Shown here: piece after piece, positions 59,001 to 64,000 of the stretch
Position numbering within the stretch: the stretch's first letter is position 1
How the letters are laid out: every line of letters begins with the position of its first letter
Source: Diadophis punctatus similis
Lineage: Eukaryota; Chordata; Lepidosauria; Squamata; Dipsadidae
NCBI GenBank assembly: GCA_023053685.1
Contig: JALIGW010000026.1
Location: forward strand, 146,501 to 210,500
DNA: 64,000 bases
Direction of reading: 5' to 3'
Notes under the pieces: model-generated
Told to the model about the DNA's origin: nothing
The model's database searches: none
What the model saw: only the letters and a program-made list of their open reading frames with translations
Position numbers and translations under genes: made by a program

Positions 59001-62000
59001 CCCCCCCCCTGAGGGGGCTGCTTGTGTCCCTTGCTGTGCCTGCTTGGGACTGGCTGGACCAACCTACCCAGGGAAGCGTTGGCTACGGTGGCTCCACTTA
59101 TCTGCAAGGAGCTGATGTTCGCAAGGAAGGCCTTTTGGCTGTCTGACAGCCGGAAGTGCTCCTGGTGGTTGAAGAAGCAGGCGAAGCCATCTGGGTAGCT
59201 GATGAAGCTCCAGGTGTTGAGGCCGGGGCGGAAAGGGGCACGAGGGTAATTCTTGTGCACCAAAAATCTGCCATGTTCACTAAAGATGCTGCCGTGGATA
59301 TGAGTGGCATTGTACTCAAAGACGATGAAGAAGAGGGTGCCATTCAGATGGAAGCAGGTCAGAGCAAGAGAGAAGGTGGCATGGCCAGTCAAAGAGAAAG
59401 TGACATCAGCTGTGGCATAAGGACCCATCCCGCCCGGGAGGAGAAACCGAACAGGCTCCGGAGGGCCACAAGAATCTGCCAGCAAAGAGCAGAACGAATT
59501 AGGCCTCCTTCAAGGAAATCCAGGAAGAGCAACCTGTGGAGGGAATTTGCAGCTGGGTTCTAAAGTAGTATTCGGATCATCTCTTGAAGGGATGTGAGGC
59601 TCCCAGCCCATGAAAAGATCCGACTTTTCTAGAGCTTTAGATAAAAGTGAGATCAACAGACCAGATCTAATCTTCTGGCCTTGGCACACAAAAAGATTCC
59701 CAAATCACGCTTCCCATTGTGGGAGTCACCACTGTGTTCCACAACAACACAAGAGTAAGAGGTTATTCTACAGGCTTCCACACTTCCTCGGTTATTTAGA
59801 AGCCGTCAGCTTGAGGACTATTAGAAAAGGCAGTCTGGGTACGGATCTGTCTGGCAATTCTGACCTCAATTCATTGCACTCACCGTACTGGAGTTGGCAG
59901 ATGAAACCTATGTACTCGGCTGCGGGGCGCAACTGGCAAATCCTGGCCTTCCACGTCCCATGCTGCCCGCCATCCAGGGGCCGGAGACTGAGCACCGCGC
60001 ACTGGTCCTGCCCTGCGGAGGGGGCTAAAGGGAGAGGAGGGGGGAATGCTGGGCTCCGTCAGCCTCCCGCACCTCCAGGACACTCTGCAGCCTATTCTCA
60101 AAAGTAGGTTAGAACTTTCTTCGAGATTGTGTGACAGGAAAGTTTTAAAATCCGTGAATGGGTTGTAACACCCTTGCTCTGTACAGTAAAGCTCCAACAC
60201 CATTTTCATTAAAGTAGCACAATAATGTTATAGAAATGTTGTGCTGTAACAGGATAGAGATTTTTTTTTGTTCTGCCATTTATGATTTCATTTTAATTAT
60301 AACCCAAAATGCTCTTTAAAAAAAGGAAATGTCAACATGGCTGAAATCTGTCAACAGATTTCAGCCATGCAACCCAGGGGGCCAGAAAAGTACCTGAGTG
60401 CCACCGGAGGTAGGTGGGGGCTGAGGCATCGCTCCACTTCCACAGGGCTCCCAGGTGCAGACCGATCCACAGGTGCCAGCCATCCTCAGGAAAAGCACCT
60501 GGAGGGGAGGGGCAGAACCAGCAGGGATGATACACCTGAAGAGCACTGGCCCCCCGGACACAGGCATTCTCCGAAGAGCAAAAGCAGAAAAGCAACGGAC
60601 AGGAGGCGGCTGAGCCTGACAGTTCCAATTGGGTCACTTTTGATCAGCCTGTGCAACTTTGAAAACTGATCAGGACTCTCCGGAGAATTGGCAGACATCT
60701 TACTTGAGAGAAAAGTATTCTCCTCTTCATCGTGGATAATGGCCAAGTTCCCTCCGAGCTCCTGGCAGAAAGACTGGGCCTCTCCCCATGACCTTTGTTC
60801 CCGCAAGGGTGGGAAATGGAAGACGTAGCAGTGAGAGCGGAATCGCACTTTTCTGGTGCTGCTGGAAAGGGCATCTGGACGAGAGAGAAAAAGATGCGAG
60901 TTTCAAAAACGTCTGTGGAGATTCTCAAATACCCAGGCCGGGGTTTCAAAGAGAAACTGGTTTCACACCAAGGAGAAGGAATCCAGCAACGCTTTCTACT
61001 TCTCTGGAGAGGGCAGATGAATTCTCCCTGTTCGGAGCCACTCTACTACTAAGTAACAGTAAGAGAGCACCTTTTGCTTTCACGTCCCGAGGGTGAGTTG
61101 TCTAATGTGTGTAACAGATGTGGACTAAGTCAGGTTTGATCAGGAGGAGACACAGGGTGCCTTTCTCTGCATTGCCACGGTGCATACGCCCCTAATTTAA
61201 TTCCATTTTCCACAGTATCTGTCGTATGTTATTCCTCCTCCTGGTTTGGGGTGTGGAGGTAGAAAGAGCGAGTCGTGTGTTTTTCTTGCCATACCTTTCA
61301 TCGGCTTCTCACAGATAAATGAGGTGCTGGCCTCGCAGTCCCAGTCTCTCCACTGTGCAGCATAGATGCCCACAAGCTGGGTGCAGTGCTTCTTCCTGGG
61401 GTGGCCCTGGAGCCAGTGGCTGGAGAAATTGAAGAACCCAAAACCAAGGCATGAGCTGGAGGAGATTTAAATAGGACTCCATGCAAAAAGAATGTCCCTG
61501 GATGTTCCGTGACCTGGAGGCCACCTTGGAAGGTCTTCTCCAGTCAGGAGGCGATGGGAGAGGAAAGGCCACCTCTGCGGGCTTTGTGTACGTTGGCTGA
61601 ATCCTCCCTTCTCTTGGGACACCCACCAACCGAACAGCAAACTCTTTCTTCCCTCACCTGTACCAACTCTGTGATATTGGAGTGCCATCCACCCAGGTGA
61701 GCTGAGCCTCTCGCCATGCCAGTCCAATCCAGAAGTATGATGCATGGCCCCTGGCACCTTCGGTAAGGTCCCTCAGGAACATCTGTGCCAAGGCAAGTTT
61801 CAAAGGCAAAGTTGAGACCACAGCAGCATTTTCTCTGCTCCTACAGAAAGTGGGCAGGCTCTAAAGATAGAATTAAAACCTGAACTTTTCTTGTTGGGTA
61901 TAACAATAGATAAATATGATAAGGGAACGATATACTTAATGTTGCATATCTTGACAGCTGCCAGATTGGCCTTTGCACAAAAATGGAGGAATAAAGAAAT

Positions 62001-63286
62001 CCCCACAGAAGAAGAGGTATTACATAAAATACTGTCTTGTGCTGAAATGGACAGGCTTATGATGGAATTGAAAGATAAAAATGAATTGGACTACTTTGAA
62101 ATCTGGGAAAAATTCTACCACTGGTGGGAATCGAGGAGAACTGTTGGGATTATGGATCAGTGACAAGTTGGAAATGTAGATATTTTCATGTTAGTGAGGA
62201 AAAAAAAGAAATGGATTTGATATTGATTGTAAAGTTTGTATATATCTATATAGAGATAAGGAATTGCATTTATGGGAAGGAATAACTTGATGGAAATGTT
62301 TAAACTAGAATGTTACGTCACGTCCAATGTTTTTTAATTGTATTATAAATAAAAAACTTTAAAAAAAGAAAGAAAGTGGGCAGGCTAAAGCTTATCTATG
62401 GCCAGTGCAGCAACAGAGCTGTCTTCATGGCAGCTGGACCCAAGCCAACTGCAAGGGCAGTTTTTCCCTCACTCCCCTTTTTATTCCGCAAGAGAGTGCA
62501 AAGACCACCTCTTACTTGCTTGCTATAATCCTTGATGACCACTAGATCTGCCTTTTGGTCCTGACAGAAGACTCTGGCCTCCTTCCAGGAGAGAGCAGGA
62601 GCAGCCGGGAGATAGAGGCAGAACTCATCTCTGTATGGGATCCACTTTGGGGGGCACCACCCCAGCCCTGCATGCAGAAGCAGTAAAGGTGCATCTTGGA
62701 TCAGAATTTTTGTTGCTAAACAGAAAAGGGCTAAGCTTTAGTCCTACAGTGTTTAGTTCCACTCAGTCCTACAACAGCTCCTGAGTTTCAGACACATCAG
62801 GCCAAGATTCAACCTTCCCAAGAACGGCCACTTATCACAGGCACGGTGGAGCCCATGGATGATCTGTTCTGTTAACTACAGGCCAGCTTTCTTCCTTGGT
62901 CTAGCAGCAACTTGGCACTGATTCTGCAGGCAACCTTCGTAGCAGGTTCTGTCTCTCTCTCTGTCCTCATTCACACAGCCAGACTCACACGGCCTGTTAG
63001 AATCCACAAGCTAAAATCTTTCAATCCAAATAATAAGATGAGACTAGGCTAGGCAGACCCAGTAGTGGAAGAAATGAGAGGGCATTCAAAGGAAATATTT
63101 TAGAATGAGGACTTGGAGAGCGTGATAACCGGTCAGACCAGCACTTCTTTCTGACCATGGTGATAGCAAGAGAGATCTCAGTTCGCATAGATAAAAGATT
63201 AAATGAAGTATCCTCTCACCAGAACTTGCGAAGAGCAATGCCAATGGCCCCCAGACTACCTTCCAGTGCAATTCTGCTCCACACAT
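46882..63286 (-). CDS. Large secreted multi-lectin protein (C-type lectin, galectin-like, pentraxin-like and ricin-B-like modules), unnamed
   Basis: I do not recognise this gene. Coding exons in transcript order: 63220-63286, 62516-62715, 61658-61782, 61295-61419, 60704-60874, 60394-60498, 59884-60024, 59068-59475, 58468-58693, 58066-58283, 57670-57858, 56883-57067, 56466-56685, 56043-56197, 55665-55774, 55337-55461, 54385-54729, 53944-54083, (gap), 52775-52993, 52011-52151, 51706-51872, 51191-51303, 50725-50843, 50270-50409, 49835-49947, 49440-49564, 48819-49034, 48044-48148, 46882-47033. All junction phases agree on either side of the gap, and the total (1622 codons plus the missing part of CTLD4) suggests about 1,700 residues. 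There is a signal peptide and no membrane helix, so it is probably secreted. The mix of ricin-B and CTLDs recalls the mannose-receptor family, but the galectin-like and pentraxin-like domains and the repeated Cys-pair modules do not belong to it. The CTLDs lack intact EPN/QPD and WND sugar-binding motifs. Confidence 0.8.
48044..48148 (-). CDS. Multi-lectin gene, EGF-like segment C
   Basis: 35 codons with CAEGFSGLACRK and ACDCSGTLE, a shortened relative of the EGF-like segments after modules A and B. Acceptor TTTCAG, donor GTGAGG. Confidence 0.6.
48819..49034 (-). CDS. Multi-lectin gene, Cys-pair module C
   Basis: 72 codons: TLEGAKRECLMARPACVAVL, then SGFYLLS and SVLHVWS, the third copy of the module. 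Phase 1 to 1 like module B. Confidence 0.65.
49440..50409 (-). CDS. Multi-lectin gene, CTLD6 (three exons)
   Basis: Exons 50270-50409, 49835-49947 and 49440-49564: PGWSHWNGSCYLWDSS, WPEAQEACRRFRKTELLYL, TFWTGLNDRKEESVFRWS and DASCGEERPFLCKC. All core cysteines present; calcium-site motif incomplete. Confidence 0.88.
50725..51872 (-). CDS. Multi-lectin gene, CTLD5 (three exons, one with a GC donor)
   Basis: Exons 51706-51872, 51191-51303 and 50725-50843: CPRGPGWWFWGAHCYYVEE, WQEAKAACQAYGENVTLLVL, SWTGLSDADGDGVWRWEGG and SPCSHLRPWVCEG. The first exon must end AAAAG|GC (51706/51705) to keep frame with the next; no in-phase GT donor is nearby. Phases and the 113-nt middle exon match CTLD6. Confidence 0.8.
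52011..52151 (-). CDS. Multi-lectin gene, EGF-like segment B
   Basis: 46 codons with eight cysteines: CSPGFCGKLCRRRSAPCLS, then YNPLTGRCDGSLSCVHRFS. It shares the NPLTGxCDG phrase with the module A exon, so the two are duplicates. Confidence 0.7.
52775..52993 (-). CDS. Multi-lectin gene, Cys-pair module B
   Basis: 72 codons: WQEAEDACYLQKEHCTGLLS, then GAHYTVAG and GAFLSVKA, aligning with module A at the Cys pair, the G-x-H/Y turn and the final V-K. Phase 1 to 1. Confidence 0.65.
53944..54083 (-). CDS. Multi-lectin gene, N-terminal part of CTLD4 (incomplete)
   Basis: Encodes CLPLEVWIFERGSCWSYE and VEAKAVCKRYLG, the first third of a CTLD, phase 1 to 0. The middle and C-terminal exons expected in 53000-53940 are not recognisable; a 60-nt open segment at 53638-53697 with splice-like ends (HFGLASEVK) is the only candidate. 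CTLD4 may be degenerate or use unusual splicing. Confidence 0.55.
54385..54729 (-). CDS. Multi-lectin gene, Cys-pair module A plus EGF-like segment (single exon)
   Basis: About residues 924-1038. The first 70 residues (AAKQQCSALGEGCDVVV, then a GHHLMVG turn and AAVHVKT end) form a module repeated at 52775-52993 and 48819-49034. It is followed by a cysteine-rich CSPGYSGQDCQSMCPPCEP ... NPLTGLCDG stretch of EGF-like type. A GCT/CTG trinucleotide run encodes an alanine stretch. Confidence 0.65.
55337..56197 (-). CDS. Multi-lectin gene, CTLD3 (three exons)
   Basis: Exons 56043-56197, 55665-55774 and 55337-55461, about residues 794-923: CPHSRSWRPWKDQCLFFV, WSQAQRFCQRFHGGSLLSL, SLWTGLHSSGRDLWSWLDG and RPHRWICQ. 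Exon phases (1-0-2-1) are the same as in CTLD5 and CTLD6, pointing to domain duplication. Confidence 0.85.
56466..57067 (-). CDS. Multi-lectin gene, ricin-B-like domain (two exons)
   Basis: Exons 56883-57067 and 56466-56685, about residues 659-793. Beta-trefoil repeats are suggested by LWGLQLNGRLRNVADPPACL and by RLQNLHSGLCLFQEAAN ... LYLGKC, as in the cysteine-rich domain of mannose receptors. A ricin-type fold indicates a lectin module here, not a toxin. Confidence 0.6.
57189..57266. repeat. (GGA)n microsatellite
   Basis: About 26 GGA units in the intron between the pentraxin-like and ricin-B-like exons. Both the poly-Gly and poly-Pro reading frames here are artefacts. Confidence 0.97.
57670..58693 (-). 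CDS. Multi-lectin gene, pentraxin/laminin-G-like domain (three exons)
   Basis: Exons 58468-58693, 58066-58283 and 57670-57858, about residues 448-658. The order FTIGLWIRSS, LDGSWHHLAVSV, KVFVDGKTW, LSLGKLEGG, MGDLSEVNLWDRALS and NVVSWSQL follows pentraxin landmarks (F.LC.W.R, WHH.C..W, L.VDG, G.L..VN.WD..L, GNV..W). Confidence 0.78.
59068..59475 (-). CDS. Multi-lectin gene, galectin-like domain (single exon)
   Basis: 136 codons, about residues 312-447. Galectin landmarks are visible in order: RFLLPGGMGPYATADVTFSL (LPGG-P start), a FSLALTC strand, FIVFEYNATHIHGSIF, PFRPGLNTWSF, DGFACFFNHQEHF and ISSLQISGATV (like the L.I.GDV end). The sugar-binding H-NPR, V-N and W-E-R triad is not conserved, so galactoside binding is doubtful. 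Two N-glycosylation sequons (NGT, NAT) suggest an extracellular domain. Confidence 0.6.
59884..60874 (-). CDS. Multi-lectin gene, CTLD2 (three exons)
   Basis: Exons 60704-60874, 60394-60498 and 59884-60024. Residues about 173-311: HCYVFHFPP, WGEAQSFCQELGGNLAIIHD, HLWIGLHLG, and EYIGFICQ. No WND at the calcium site (TWKARIC instead). A perfect 15-bp palindrome lies just outside the donor of the middle exon. Confidence 0.88.
60336..60369. repeat. Perfect 15-bp palindrome with 4-nt loop
   Basis: CATGGCTGAAATCTG (60336-60350), loop TCAA, then its exact reverse complement (60355-60369). It lies 24 nt inside the intron after the donor of the middle CTLD2 exon. Confidence 0.95.
61295..62715 (-). 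CDS. Multi-lectin gene, CTLD1 (three exons)
   Basis: Exons 62516-62715, 61658-61782 and 61295-61419. Residues about 43-172: CPPKWIPYRDEFCLYLP opens the fold, then SWKEARVFCQDQKADLVVI, YFWIGLAWRE, and a C-terminal QWRDWDCEASTSFICEK. All four core cysteines and the WIGL core are present. A 510-bp L1 fragment is inserted between the first two exons. Confidence 0.9.
61861..62370 (+). mobile_element. 5'-truncated L1 insertion with target duplication
   Basis: Flanked by a perfect 16-bp direct repeat, AGAAAGTGGGCAGGCT (61845-61860 and 62371-62386), with an A-rich tail on its right. It carries the ORF2 C-terminus in an open frame (61891-62163: HILTAARLAFAQKW, ILSCAEMDRLMM), so it is young. It sits antisense in the CTLD1 intron. 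Confidence 0.93.
63220..63286 (-). CDS. Multi-lectin gene exon 1: signal peptide
   Basis: ATG at 63286 opens MCGAELHWKVVWGPLALLFASS, a basic/polar start and hydrophobic core typical of a signal peptide. Donor G|GTGAGA, phase 1, which fits the two bases opening the next exon. Confidence 0.75.
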
Positions 63287-64000
63287 CTCAATGGTCCTAA
63301 AATCAGAGGAAAACCATTGTGTTTCTTCGACAGCCTGGAAACCCAGGTGGACAGGTGGAAACCCCTTTAAGTGGACACATTTCCACCATCGATCAAGCCA
63401 AGCTGGGCCCTCTCACTTGAGAGCTGCCCAATTATTCGGTAACACAGTCCATCTGGAACACCTGTCAGTAAAAGGAGGACCAATGTTTGAATAGGACTGG
63501 AAACTCCCCATCCTACCCCACCGTGCAACATGGGACGTGGGGTCCTGCCAGGGAGCTGGGCCCCTCCCGAAGGAGGGCATCTCTGGGCATCCTCCCCCCC
63601 CCCCCATGGGTCAGGCAGCCAGAGCATCACCTCTCCTCCCTCTCTTCGTGACGGGACCAAGACCTCTCAGAGACCCTCTGGGCCCTACCTGGCCCTGCTA
63701 ACTCGAGGCAGGCTTCTCTGGTGAGGCTGCTGCCACTAGGCCTCAACGGGCCACACCCAGGCAGGAACTGGAGCAAGAAGAGGGAGGGAAAGGATGGGGG
63801 CCAGTGCCGTGGGGGGGAGGAGGGGGGAGGGGAATAAGTGACCTGGAAATCCAGATGTAGCGTCCAAAAACCTCCTTAGACACCTGCGCCTCCGAAGGCC
63901 AGAGCAACAAGAGACTGAAGCCTCTTGAGACAGACAGACATACCTTCCTACCTGGGCTTCCTTCTTCTCACATGGCCACGAGCAAGTGCAGCAGGCCCAG
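63287..64000. other. Sequence upstream of the multi-lectin gene
   Basis: Presumed promoter side of the minus-strand gene. It has poly-C and GGGGA tracts. A minus-strand segment at 63952-64000 is open, Cys-rich and ends at a GTAGGA donor, so it could be the last visible part of another exon, but it is too short to support. Confidence 0.35.

Noticed and set aside
63952..64000. Open Cys-rich segment at the right edge with a GTAGGA donor
   Set aside because: Too short and cut by the window edge; the multi-lectin gene already has a start at 63286.

Overview
The window is vertebrate nuclear DNA, almost certainly from an advanced (caenophidian) snake. The genes are split by GT-AG introns. The introns carry snake-type CR1 LINE tails ending in an AATAG microsatellite, two copies of a tRNA-derived squamate SINE, reptile L1 fragments and several hAT-type foldback DNA elements. 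No prokaryotic features, tRNA or rRNA genes, or CRISPR arrays are visible.

Layout. (1) 1-3125 is a broken L1 LINE on the + strand that has itself been invaded by a short retroelement tail and an hAT MITE with an intact 8-bp target duplication. (2) 4419-4773 (- strand) is the first coding exon of a Rieske-oxygenase gene of the Neverland/DAF-36 (cholesterol 7-desaturase) type; the rest lies left of the window. (3) 7460-40441 (+ strand) is a complete GRIN1 gene (NMDA receptor subunit GluN1). All 21 coding exons can be read, including the alternative N1 and C1 cassettes and the C2' terminus, and the splice phases agree throughout, giving about 938 residues with both cassettes. Its introns hold most of the repeats, including a CR1 split by a nested stack of a long hAT element, an endogenous-retrovirus LTR with a primer-binding site, and a second hAT element. 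(4) 43860-45665 (- strand) is a two-exon leucine-rich-repeat membrane protein matching LRRC26, the GRIN1 neighbour in mammals. (5) 46882-63286 (- strand) is a long gene of at least 29 coding exons for a probably secreted protein made of lectin-type modules: a signal peptide, then C-type lectin domains (CTLD) 1 and 2, a galectin-like domain, a pentraxin/laminin-G-like domain, a ricin-B-like domain, CTLD3, a Cys-pair module with an EGF-like stretch, a partial CTLD4, another module and EGF-like segment, CTLD5, CTLD6, a third module and EGF-like segment, and a short tail. I do not recognise this gene as a named one.

The genes are not an operon and work separately: GluN1 is a synaptic ion-channel subunit, LRRC26 an auxiliary subunit of BK potassium channels, the Neverland-like enzyme a membrane sterol oxygenase, and the multi-lectin protein a likely extracellular glycan or ligand binder. 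The multi-lectin gene is the most novel content here.
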